DNA from: Candidatus Poribacteria bacterium
GTDB taxonomy: Bacteria > Poribacteria > WGA-4E > UBA9662
Direction of reading: 5' to 3'
DNA: 45,957 nt
Assembly: GCA_030748495.1 (NCBI GenBank)
Contig: JASMLX010000045.1
Span: 1 to 45,957 of the forward strand
Positions within the stretch are counted from its first letter, which is position 1. Every line of letters begins with the position of its first letter. The translations under genes were made by a program, and so were the position numbers. The notes under the pieces are model-generated. The model did no database searches. It saw only the letters and a program-made list of their open reading frames with translations, and was not told where the DNA came from. Below, piece by piece: positions 27,001 through 35,094 of this stretch.

Positions 27001-27207
27001 ATGCCTGATATCCAAAGACAAAAGCCAGGTGGTGTAAACTACCGTCTCAATACAACGGTCATCTTGACCAACAAAATCCGACAGGAAATTGGGGGCATGT
27101 TCGGCAATCCAAAGATGACGTGGTCCACTGAAACCCAAAAATTATTCAAGGATGCGTCTGACCAAGTAGCTAAACTCCAGCCTCTGCTTATGCGTGAGGT
27201 TGATTAG
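27001..27207 (+). CDS. Small ORF or C-terminal remnant of unknown gene
   Basis: A 68-residue frame starting MPDIQRQKPGGVNYRLNTT and ending LQPLLMREVD. It has plausible protein character (mixed helix, no stop) but a weak ribosome site. The phrase GGVNYRLN followed by W-S-x-x-T-x-K-L-F-K-D-A resembles the C-terminal tail of some sortilin/BNR-type secreted proteins, so it may be the last piece of a lost gene rather than a real small protein. I could not decide. Confidence 0.3.
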   Translation: MPDIQRQKPGGVNYRLNTTVILTNKIRQEIGGMFGNPKMTWSTETQKLFKDASDQVAKLQPLLMREVD

Positions 27208-27288
27208 CGTAAACACAACAGAAATTTAATTTTTGGAGCCTACCCCAACGCCCAGAAATACTTTCAGCAAAGAGTGAGAGGTAATTAC

Positions 27289-28269
27289 ATGTCGCAATCA
27301 AGAGAGATTAGGCTTCTAATTTTGATATTAGCTTGGGTTGTTGTGGCAACCTTTCTGATTTCATTACCCATAATGGCACAAGACTTGGATTGTATTTGCA
27401 AAGAAAAAAAGAAAAACGGTAAAGAGATCGTCCTGGAATGTGTCTGTAAGCCAATAAATGTCAACCAGCCGGGTAATAACGGACCAGTGGCCAAAGGCAA
27501 ACGTCTGATAGGTGGCCCCTTAAAGCGTGGACAACTACTCAGCAATCCGGCGGCAGCTGAATTAAAAGAAGATCGACCGGGTGCACCTTGGATCACCAGA
27601 TGGTATATGCCAACAGCTACCTACATCAATAGTCGTGGATTTGCAGTATCTGGTCCTATCGATCATATCAAAGCTGCTAGTGGTGGCGTCTTAACTCAAG
27701 AGTCCCTCTCTACTGTTGGTGGTCTACTGAAAACCAAGACAACCAAACTGAACTGGGGTAAAAATCATGGCGGAACCGCTGACTGGACCGTTTTAGAAAT
27801 CGACCCCCAAAATGGCGATAATATGTCAGTAGCCTACGGGCTCTTTAAACCAGGGCAGGACTTTAAGAATTTCGACACTTGGGCACTTCTTGTAATTGAA
27901 TCGCCAAAAGATCACGTTGCCGTCATGTCTACTGCTCATGACGACTGGGCCCAGGTCTGGATTAATGGCGAAAAATGGTATAACAACTCCAAATGGACCG
28001 GTGGTGCCGTCAAAGTCAGCTATGATGTAGAGGTCAAACTCAACCGCGGTGGAAATGTTTTGCTTTTCCGTTGTGGGGAAAGTGGAGGTTCTGATTACTT
28101 CAACTTGCACTTCGACGATGTCACCGATCGGAAGGTCAAGTATTATCCTAATAAAGCTAACAATAAAAACGGTTTTTTCGCCGAAGTCGGTCGAGTATTG
28201 AGGGGCTTAGCCGTCGAACCGGTGGACAAATTGCCAGCCACTTGGAGCGATATTAAGCGAAAACAATAG
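27289..28269 (+). CDS. Secreted beta-sandwich-like protein with CxC pairs and W-x-x-[IV]-K tail (A2)
   Basis: Paralogue of the 25951 protein, 326 residues from ATG 27289; the in-frame GTG 27274 is rejected because GAGAGG lies between the two. A signal peptide (to about PIMAQ) is followed by a segment absent from A1 with two cysteine pairs, LDCICKE and LECVCKP, and a Gly/Lys-rich linker. From APWITRWYMPTATYINSRG onward it is closely aligned with A1, including IDHIKAASGGVLTQES, WAQVWINGEKWYNNSKW and LLFRCGESGGSDYFNLHF. It ends VEPVDKLPATWSDIKRKQ, the shared tail. The close identity in the core and different N-termini point to duplication followed by remodelling. Confidence 0.8.
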   Translation: MSQSREIRLLILILAWVVVATFLISLPIMAQDLDCICKEKKKNGKEIVLECVCKPINVNQPGNNGPVAKGKRLIGGPLKRGQLLSNPAAAELKEDRPGAPWITRWYMPTATYINSRGFAVSGPIDHIKAASGGVLTQESLSTVGGLLKTKTTKLNWGKNHGGTADWTVLEIDPQNGDNMSVAYGLFKPGQDFKNFDTWALLVIESPKDHVAVMSTAHDDWAQVWINGEKWYNNSKWTGGAVKVSYDVEVKLNRGGNVLLFRCGESGGSDYFNLHFDDVTDRKVKYYPNKANNKNGFFAEVGRVLRGLAVEPVDKLPATWSDIKRKQ

Positions 28270-28501
28270 TCAATTTCGCCAGTACCCAACAAAAATAAGC
28301 CCCGTTATATCAACGCTCATTAACCCATTCAAACACCTGGAATTACTACATAGCTTGGTGCTCGACGCCTGGAATTACGACCTTTGTTAGGTGAAAATTC
28401 ACCAATATGTTGATGCACTAACATTAGTTAGATATAGTTCTTAACTTTTGTAAAAATGACCGGCTCTCTATCTTGGCTAGCTCCGCCTGATGATATTAAG
28501 A

Positions 28502-29246
28502 TGCCGTTTTTCACAGCAATGCAAGGGCTTCGGTAGGCGTTGCGGTGTGGTTATCCCAATCTGGTGTGCCCTCCTGCATCTTTGTTGATAATGTCAATCT
28601 AATTTTAACGGGTTCGGTATTTCTCAACAGCATCCATACCGAGCGTAATGTCTAGTCCAAGCACGTCCGAGATTGTAATCGCGCTACCGGATAGGTTCAT
28701 GCTACCTCCCGATAGATCGTCAACTCGAATGTATGGGAGTTTGTCGATTGGCATCGTGCAATTTGGAAATCAGACCCACACACCTCTGTAGTTAGACGTG
28801 CGGTTTCTACGATGTTCCCGCTCTGCGCTTTAAGTTTATGTACCCTGAAGCCCATTTTGACTGCTTTTTCTGCCTCCGCTGCTGTGACTTCAGCTGGCAT
28901 CGGAGGTGACCTGTAGGCAAGTTTAACCCCATCTCTGCATTTAGCCCCTATCAGCTTATATACCGGCTTCCCTAACGTCTGCCCCGCTAGATCATAAAAT
29001 GTATACTGCATACAAACAACTCAGCAGATGGGTTAATATCCCAGAGACTCTTGCCCACGCACCGAACGACAATTGCTTCAGCTTTGGTCAGTAATGTTGT
29101 TACGGTGTGGATTGTTCTCGCCCGAGCTCGTCAAACCTTCATCGATGTGTACTCAAATCAGGGAGGTAACCTACTCCCCAGTATTCCTGTATGGCTGGAA
29201 CAAATAGAACGGAAACCGTGAGGTCCACAATGTTTGTAACCTTCAT
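28502..29246 (-). pseudogene. Mandelate racemase/MLE-family enzyme, copy 2, degenerate
   Basis: From ATG 29246 the minus strand reads MKVTNIVDLTVSVLFVPAIQE before a stop, aligned with copy 1. The 29011-28697 frame continues YTFYDLAGQTLGKPVYKLIGA, TAAEAEKAVKMGFRVHKLKAQ and NIVETARLTTEVCGSDF, preserving more of the first barrel strands than copy 1, and then frameshifts. The catalytic acid-rich half is not recoverable. Both copies share the reading order but not all lesions, so the duplication happened before or early in the decay. Confidence 0.75.
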
Positions 29247-29272
29247 TCTGTATGTTCTCCTGTTGGTTAGAT

Positions 29273-29344
29273 CCGATTTTCAGTCGGCGACCAAGTTGCT
29301 TAATTTATCGTAGGATGCAGTTAAGGTTTGAGAGGCAACGCCTC
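29273..29344. promoter_or_regulatory. Three short hairpins upstream of MLE copy 2
   Basis: The same set as in copy 1: CCGA/TCGG (29273-29287), GCGAC CAA GTTGC (29287-29299, one G-U pair replacing G-C) and GAGGC AAC GCCTC (29332-29344). Confidence 0.45.
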
Positions 29345-29590
29345 ATTTATTTTGATTCAGATCAATTAGACTGGAAAGAGGTGTGCGACCGACGTCTATC
29401 ATCTCATCAGTATAAGAACTTTTAAAGATAAGAAACCCTTGCATTTTTTAATGAAAGATGTTAGATTTCGGGTAAATTTCTGTCTTTAGTCTAAAAAATG
29501 AGACTTATGACCTTTCGAAAAGAAAAACAGTTGTAAGCTACTTTTGAGTGAGTAGTTCCAGAAATTTTGCGAAAGAGGAGTATACTATAG

Positions 29591-30439
29591 ATGATGAATA
29601 ATAACGTGAATTATCCCATTGTTGGGGTTTGTTTGAGCCTTTTCCTTTTCCTGATGGTCGGCTTGGTACAGGCGGACCTGAACAAAGGAGTTGTCGCGGG
29701 TTGGACCTTCGACCAGGCTAAAATTGTAGATTCGGTTGGCAAACATCACGGCAAATTGTTCAAAGCGGCCAAGTCGGGTGTTAAAGGTGGCAAATTCGGC
29801 GGTTGCATTAGAACTGATGCCAGCAAAGAAACACGGGGCGAAATTATGGTACCCGGGCTAGAGAAAATACTTGAAAAGGAATTCACGGTTTCCTATTGGG
29901 TCTTTGTGCGTCAGGCAGCCAACCATGCGGGCATTTGGAAAGGGGAGAAGGTTGGCTGGGGGCCGAACTTTACTTTTCGCATTCTGCAGAATAGCAATGC
30001 CAACATGACCTGGGGGACCTGTACCGAAGGCAACGAAAACTGGTTTGCAACAGATAATGCTATAACAGACAAGGAGTGGATCCATGTCTGCCAGACCTAT
30101 GATGGGAGTGAGGCTACTGGCTATGTAACAATGGGCGGAAAAACTGTAATTCCACCCAGTGGTCAGGGAAATCCCAAGGCATCTAAAGCTCCTTTAAAGC
30201 TGTTTAAAGCTCGACCGATTGAAATTGGTGCTGGGCGAGCCATTGGGGGGAATGTCGGCGAAGACACCTTTGCTGATTGTGACTATGACGACCTTATAAT
30301 TTGGGATCGATCTTTAGAAGAAGACGAAGTTAAATCACTGGGTAAAGGAAAGCGCCCGGATCAAGCGCTATTAGTTAAAGCGCATGGGAAACTCTCAACG
30401 ACTTGGGGACAAGTTAAGTCTTATAACACGATGCATTAA
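29591..30439 (+). CDS. Secreted LamG-like protein with W-x-x-[IV]-K tail (B1)
   Basis: A 282-residue exported protein whose core is a LamG/concanavalin-A-like jelly roll, a fold used to bind glycans or proteins. After the signal peptide (to about QADLNK) it reads GVVAGWTFDQAKIVDSVGKHHGKL, the usual opening of LamG-3 domains, then FTVSYWVFVRQ, a middle with WGPNFTFRILQNSNANMTWG, EWIHVCQTYDG and a final DYDDLIIWDRSLEEDEVKSL. The very end, HGKLSTTWGQVKSYNTMH, repeats the tail found on the unrelated A1/A2 proteins. AGAGGAG precedes ATG 29591. B2 follows after 30 bases with its own ribosome site, so the two form an operon. Confidence 0.85.
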   Translation: MMNNNVNYPIVGVCLSLFLFLMVGLVQADLNKGVVAGWTFDQAKIVDSVGKHHGKLFKAAKSGVKGGKFGGCIRTDASKETRGEIMVPGLEKILEKEFTVSYWVFVRQAANHAGIWKGEKVGWGPNFTFRILQNSNANMTWGTCTEGNENWFATDNAITDKEWIHVCQTYDGSEATGYVTMGGKTVIPPSGQGNPKASKAPLKLFKARPIEIGAGRAIGGNVGEDTFADCDYDDLIIWDRSLEEDEVKSLGKGKRPDQALLVKAHGKLSTTWGQVKSYNTMH

Positions 30440-30469
30440 GCATCTCGATAAATTTAAGGAGAAAACTTA

Positions 30470-31324
30470 GTGAACACAAGATTGACAGTTATACTATCTA
30501 TAATTTTGATTTGTCTAGCCAGTGTATCTTTCGCTGGTCTATCCAAATTGGAAGATGGTCTCATCTCGGCTTGGACATTTGACGACGGATCCGCCAACGA
30601 TTCCGTCGGTAGCAACCACGGTAAATTCAAGAATGGGGCCAAAACAGCGGGGGGCGGCAAAGCGGGCAAAGCACTGATGCTGGACAATCCTACAAATCCA
30701 GCTAAAGGTAAGAATACAGGCCAATATGTGGAGATTCCCTCTTCTGCTAGCCTTGAGCAGGCCGACGGTATTTTCTCTATTTCGTTTTGGGCCAATATCA
30801 AAAAAGGTGGTGGCCGTAACCATAGTGGTATATTCTTCAAAGGGCTCAAAATTGGCTGGGGTGACCATTTTATGGTTCGGATAGCTACCACTAGCGCCGT
30901 TAACTTAACCTGGGGCAGTTGTTGGAAGGGTGCTGAAGGTTGGTTTGCCACTGATAACGTGTATAAGGAAGAGGAATGGTTCCACGGTTGTTACGTGGTA
31001 GACGGTAAAACTGCGACAGCCTACGTGACCTCATCCGTCACCAAAGGAACTGTCGTTCCGGCTAGTGGTCAGAAAAATCCCAGACCAATCGAAACACCGT
31101 TGAATACTTTCCCCGATAAACCCGTCGAAATTGGTGTTGGTCGTCAACAAGGAGGGGTAGAAGGGCAAGATTTCTGGATTGACGGCATGGTCGATGAAAT
31201 TTACATGTGGAACCGTGCTTTGACCGTTAGCGAAGTCAAGTCACTGGCGGCCGGTAAAACGATTACCGCCGTAGACGCCAAGGGTAAGACCACAACTACC
31301 TGGGCCAATATCAAAAGTTTCTAG
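30470..31324 (+). CDS. Secreted LamG-like protein with W-x-x-[IV]-K tail (B2)
   Basis: Paralogue of B1, 284 residues, starting at GTG 30470 with AAGGAG just upstream. Signal peptide to about VSFAG; then LEDGLISAWTFDDGSANDSVG, FSISFWANIKKGG, WGDHFMVRIATTSAVNLTWG, EEWFHGCYVVDG and DGMVDEIYMWNRALTVSEVKSL define the LamG-like jelly roll. The final stretch AVDAKGKTTTTWANIKSF is strikingly close to the A1 tail AVDAKEKLPSVWGAIKATK although the main domains are different. A strong terminator follows. Likely exported or surface-bound, with a ligand-binding role that is unknown. Confidence 0.85.
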   Translation: MNTRLTVILSIILICLASVSFAGLSKLEDGLISAWTFDDGSANDSVGSNHGKFKNGAKTAGGGKAGKALMLDNPTNPAKGKNTGQYVEIPSSASLEQADGIFSISFWANIKKGGGRNHSGIFFKGLKIGWGDHFMVRIATTSAVNLTWGSCWKGAEGWFATDNVYKEEEWFHGCYVVDGKTATAYVTSSVTKGTVVPASGQKNPRPIETPLNTFPDKPVEIGVGRQQGGVEGQDFWIDGMVDEIYMWNRALTVSEVKSLAAGKTITAVDAKGKTTTTWANIKSF

Positions 31325-31356
31325 CCAGTCGCGCTAGATTGGTCAAGTCGTTGAAC

Positions 31357-31394
31357 GAGGGGTTCGGGAGTATAATCTCCTGAACCTCTTTTTT
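31357..31394 (+). terminator. Intrinsic terminator of the LamG-like pair
   Basis: A GAGGGGTTCGGGAG arm (31357-31370) pairs with CTCCTGAACCTC (31377-31388) through G-C, A-T and G-T pairs, followed by six T residues. Confidence 0.85.
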
Positions 31395-31422
31395 GTGCCT
31401 AGCTGCTGATGGACTTCTTAGC

Positions 31423-33090
31423 TTATCGTTTGGCGATTCCTTTCCCTTCGGTGGCTAAATACCGCTGATTAACGACTAAGGCCGACCAGCTATCTATCCT
31501 TCCGCTCGGCCAACGGATTTCCAGCAGTTTGATTTCGGTTTCCTGAGCCAGTCCAAAATGAACCCGTAAGTCGTTGAAAGCCAGGTAACTACCGCCACTA
31601 TGTACTTCTTGAAACTGCGTTCGCTTATCGGTAACAAGTTTGACTTTAGCCCCAATGGCCGACCTGTTGCTGATGGTACCAACCAAATCCAGTTGAAGCC
31701 AGTTATTTTGATTACCGACCTGATTTTGTAACAAGTCTGGTTTCTGGTTCCAGTTGGTCACCAAGATGTCGATGTCGCCATCGTTATCGTAATCACCAAA
31801 AGCGGCAGCGCGGCTAACTTTCTTCAGCGCCAATCCTGTTGTACCGGAAACGGGTTGAAAAACTTGGTTGCCCATGTTCTTCAACAACAGATTTTTTTGC
31901 GCCAAAGTGATGTTGGCATTGATCTGATCAATATTGTCCATCACGTGACCGTTCGCCACATAAATATCTTTTAGACCGTCGTTATCGTAGTCGAAGAATT
32001 GGATGCCCCAGCCCAAGAAAGCTTGCGTCGGTTTGGCAACTCCGGTCGTAATGGTGACATCAGAGAAAAACACTCCCTCTTCGTTAATATACAGAGTATT
32101 AGTCTCCTCTTGAAAATTACTGACGGTTAGGTCCAGAAAACCGTCGTTATTGAAGTCACCGAAGGCCGTTCCCATGCCGGCTTCCTCCTTACCCATAAGA
32201 CCGTGAGAAACGCCGGCAAATAGTGCTATCTCCTCAAACTTTCCATCGCCCAGATTTTGAAACAGAAAGTTAGCGTCTTGATCGTTGGCTACATAGAGAT
32301 CTAAATCTGCATCGTTATCGTAATCGGCGAAGGTTACACCCAAGCCGTGTGCGGTTGATTCAACATTCAAACCACTCTCTGATAGCCAATCAGAGAAGGT
32401 GCCATTCCCGTTGTTATGATAAAAACTGTCGCTAATCGGTGGGTAGGCGCGGGGACCACAGTAGACCCAAATCCCTCGCACATCACATCGTTTATCTTGT
32501 TGGGGGTTATAGTCGGCGTAGTTGGCGATATACAGGTCTAGAAACCCATCGTTGTCGACATCAGCCCAGGCACAGCTAGTGCTGAATTTGAGGTCGGTCA
32601 GTCCTGATTGGTCTGATCGATTGGTAAAAGTCCCATCTCCGTTATTTTGGTACAACTGGTTCGGACCATAATTGGTCAAATAGAGATCTAGATCTCCGTC
32701 GTTATCGCAGTCCCCAACAGCACCACCAAGACCAAAATGTGGATCCCCGATGTTAGCGATTGCAGTTATCTCAGTAAAAGTGCTGTCACCGTTGTTCCGG
32801 TAGAGGGCGTTGGTAGGCTTAGTCCCAGCTTTGAGATGGTCAAGTTGTGCCGCTCCATTCATTAAATAGAGATCTAAGTCACCGTCATTGTCATAATCAA
32901 AAAAACCACCACCAGCACCAAGAAATTCATTGAACAACCGCAGTTGGCTATTACCATCGGTATGCAGGAAGTGAATGCCAGCAGTCCTGGTTACATCTTT
33001 GAAGACCTCTGCTTGACCTGTCAAGCGCAGTGAGACCATCAGTAGCATCAGAAAAACGAAGTTAACAGAAGCGCTGGAGCCGAGAAACAA
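31423..33090 (-). CDS. Secreted ASPIC/UnbV protein with FG-GAP (VCBS) repeats
   Basis: A 555-residue exported protein of the CRTAC1-like family. A signal segment is followed by seven or more FG-GAP/VCBS blades, each with a Ca-binding D-x-D-x-D-G loop such as FDYDNDGDLDLYLMN, CDNDGDLDLYLTN, VDNDGFLDLYIAN and FGDYDNDGDIDILVTN, predicting a beta-propeller. The C-terminus (NWLQLDLVGTISNRSAIGAKV, VHSGGSYLAFNDLRVHFGL, IRWPSGRID) is the ASPIC/UnbV domain. The start is TTG 33090 with AGGA upstream; an internal ATG a few codons on is an alternative. It is 39 bases downstream of the TPR gene, probably one operon, as TPR and ASPIC proteins are often paired. A ligand is unknown; the usual role is extracellular adhesion or binding. 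Confidence 0.88.
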   Translation of the reverse strand: MFLGSSASVNFVFLMLLMVSLRLTGQAEVFKDVTRTAGIHFLHTDGNSQLRLFNEFLGAGGGFFDYDNDGDLDLYLMNGAAQLDHLKAGTKPTNALYRNNGDSTFTEITAIANIGDPHFGLGGAVGDCDNDGDLDLYLTNYGPNQLYQNNGDGTFTNRSDQSGLTDLKFSTSCAWADVDNDGFLDLYIANYADYNPQQDKRCDVRGIWVYCGPRAYPPISDSFYHNNGNGTFSDWLSESGLNVESTAHGLGVTFADYDNDADLDLYVANDQDANFLFQNLGDGKFEEIALFAGVSHGLMGKEEAGMGTAFGDFNNDGFLDLTVSNFQEETNTLYINEEGVFFSDVTITTGVAKPTQAFLGWGIQFFDYDNDGLKDIYVANGHVMDNIDQINANITLAQKNLLLKNMGNQVFQPVSGTTGLALKKVSRAAAFGDYDNDGDIDILVTNWNQKPDLLQNQVGNQNNWLQLDLVGTISNRSAIGAKVKLVTDKRTQFQEVHSGGSYLAFNDLRVHFGLAQETEIKLLEIRWPSGRIDSWSALVVNQRYLATEGKGIAKR

Positions 33091-33129
33091 AGAAGATGTC
33101 CTACTATTCTAATATTCTAACGATTTGCC

Positions 33130-34641
33130 TCAATCAGCCTCGAGACGCTCTTTTATCTGTTGTTGACGGGACTGATATTCCGGTGTGTTGGGTGCAAGTG
33201 ACAGAGCCTGCTGGATGGCTTCTTCTGCCTTTCGGTACTGCTGAGAGTGATAGTAGACGTAGGCCAAAGTGTCATAGTGAGAAGGAATCGATTGTAAATC
33301 GACAGCTTTTTCAGCCAATGTAACGGCCTGATCGAGATGTATTTTCTGTTCTGCATACAACCAGGCCAGATTATTGCATGCTTCCGCGTTGTCTTCGTTT
33401 ACAGCCAAAACTTGCTGAAAGGACCGGATGGCTTCGTTTGCTTGCCCTTGAGTTGCATACAGAATACCCAACCTAAGCCGGGCATTCTCGTGGTCTGGAT
33501 GGTGTTCCAACAAACGCTGATAGGTACTGATAGCTGCAGCCAGGTACTTTTCCTGCACCTGAATTTCAGCCAAGCCTTGGTAGGCTGTTGCCAGGGTTTC
33601 GTTCAACCCAATAGCTTGTTTGAGATGTAATTTGGCTGTTTCTAAGTTGCCTTTTTGTAAAGCCAACCAACCCAGGTTGATATGAGCACCGGCTATATTT
33701 GGATCAATTTGCAATATCTGTTTGAAGACCAATTCAGCTTGAGCATAATCACTCTGTTGCATATGGATGACGGCCAAACCGTCGTAGGCCAAAACCGTAT
33801 CGGGGGCAATTTTAAGTATAGTTTTATATTCGCCCTCTGCCTCGACGAAGTTTTTATATTCGAGATGGGTCTCAGCCAAACTCAGTCGGGCTTTCAAATC
33901 CTGTGGTTCCTGCTGAAGATGTTTTCGGTGACGGTGAACGTCCGCTTGATAGGCTTTAGATTCTTGAAATGCTTGCAGAGATTGCCGCACCATATCGAAC
34001 TGACGTGTGGACCGGTAGGCGGCAGCCAGGTGGTAGTAGGTGGCAGACTCGTAAGCATCCAAATCCAAAGCTGTTTTTAAATATGAAAGAGCCTTTTCGG
34101 GTTGCTTCTGGCTGATGGCATGTTGCCCCAACAATTGGTAGGCTTCCGTTAGATTGGGGTCGATCTGTATAGCTTGCAATAGGTTGGCCTTTACCTCTTC
34201 ATCGGCTCGATAGTAGAGGTCGATTTTACCCAAAGTGAGATAGGCTTTTGCTGTTTGGGGAAGAAGTTCGATTGCCTCTAGTGCGTATGATTTGGCCTTG
34301 TCGAAAACACCCTCTTCTTGATGAATCATCGCCAAGCACAGGTTGGCGGTGCCGTAGATGTCCGCTGATGTCTCTAAGGTAAGTGCCTTCTCGTAGGCGG
34401 AAATAGCATCACTCAGCCGGTCTTGTAAGCGGTAAGCAGCCCCCAATTGACAGTAGGCCGCGGCGTTTTCTGGTTCACGGTCTAGAAGTTGTGCAAATGC
34501 CGTAACGGCCTGGTCGTAAAACCCGACATTCAAGTAACCCATCCCTTGTTGAAACAGATTTTGTTGCGCTTGCGCAACCGGGTATAGTCCAACCAAAACC
34601 AACAAACATGTCAGTAATAATAACCATTTTATGAGGGACAT
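33130..34641 (-). CDS. Secreted TPR-repeat protein
   Basis: A 503-residue exported protein. A signal peptide (LIKWLLLLTCLLVLVGLYPVAQA) precedes about a dozen tetratricopeptide repeats covering almost the whole chain, each of about 34 residues with the W/Y-L-G-Y/A-A-Y-P pattern (for example AAAYCQLGAAYRLQDRL and AYDGLAVIHMQQSDYAQAE). Such solenoids hold protein complexes together in the periplasm or at the surface. The ASPIC/FG-GAP gene follows on the same strand, suggesting the two work together. No catalytic residue is present. Confidence 0.88.
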   Translation of the reverse strand: MSLIKWLLLLTCLLVLVGLYPVAQAQQNLFQQGMGYLNVGFYDQAVTAFAQLLDREPENAAAYCQLGAAYRLQDRLSDAISAYEKALTLETSADIYGTANLCLAMIHQEEGVFDKAKSYALEAIELLPQTAKAYLTLGKIDLYYRADEEVKANLLQAIQIDPNLTEAYQLLGQHAISQKQPEKALSYLKTALDLDAYESATYYHLAAAYRSTRQFDMVRQSLQAFQESKAYQADVHRHRKHLQQEPQDLKARLSLAETHLEYKNFVEAEGEYKTILKIAPDTVLAYDGLAVIHMQQSDYAQAELVFKQILQIDPNIAGAHINLGWLALQKGNLETAKLHLKQAIGLNETLATAYQGLAEIQVQEKYLAAAISTYQRLLEHHPDHENARLRLGILYATQGQANEAIRSFQQVLAVNEDNAEACNNLAWLYAEQKIHLDQAVTLAEKAVDLQSIPSHYDTLAYVYYHSQQYRKAEEAIQQALSLAPNTPEYQSRQQQIKERLEAD

Positions 34642-35094
34642 AGCACCAATTCTACCAAAGATGATGGACAGAGTAAATGCGAATTAAATTTACGAAGACT
34701 AGAGAAGCGTCAGCAGATTGCGTAAATATTGAACGCTTTCCTAAACTTATTGCTCCAAATTGAGAGGAGAGGTGACAGATCGCTTGTTGCAGGGCATCGA
34801 TTTGATAGTTGCAGCCTCTTTTTGGTGGCACTTCTCCGGGCCTAACTCACTTCACCTACAGTTAGTCTTGGATTAGTTAATCTCGGTTTTGCCTGTTAAT
34901 TCTGCTAGGTCGGGAAGTGTAATTTCACCTCAATACCATTACCCCTGGAACACTGCTAGCTATGGTTCTATGCCTCCTTGCTTTTATTGACTTTTACTTG
35001 TTCATTCTGTAGGCTAAAAGAAGCTCAAGAGCTTTCATCGCGGGAGCGAATACCAGGAAAGCCTAGACACCTCGTTTTAATCAGGAGAAGAAAG
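34642..35094. other. Intergenic region upstream of URO-D-like gene
   Basis: About 450 bases, with divergent promoters expected for the TPR gene (minus) and the URO-D-like gene (plus). The stretch near 34758-34875 forms an open frame but with no recognisable protein. No hairpin or operator stood out. Confidence 0.35.

Larger units (their letters stand above)
28502..29499. repeat. Large repeat, copy 2
   Basis: Second copy of the roughly 1 kb repeat at 24881-25859, in the same orientation and again placed just upstream of secreted-protein genes. It differs by scattered substitutions and a few indels, including about 20 extra bases near 28548-28570. The similarity fades out about 90 bases before the start of the LamG-like gene. 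Confidence 0.85.
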
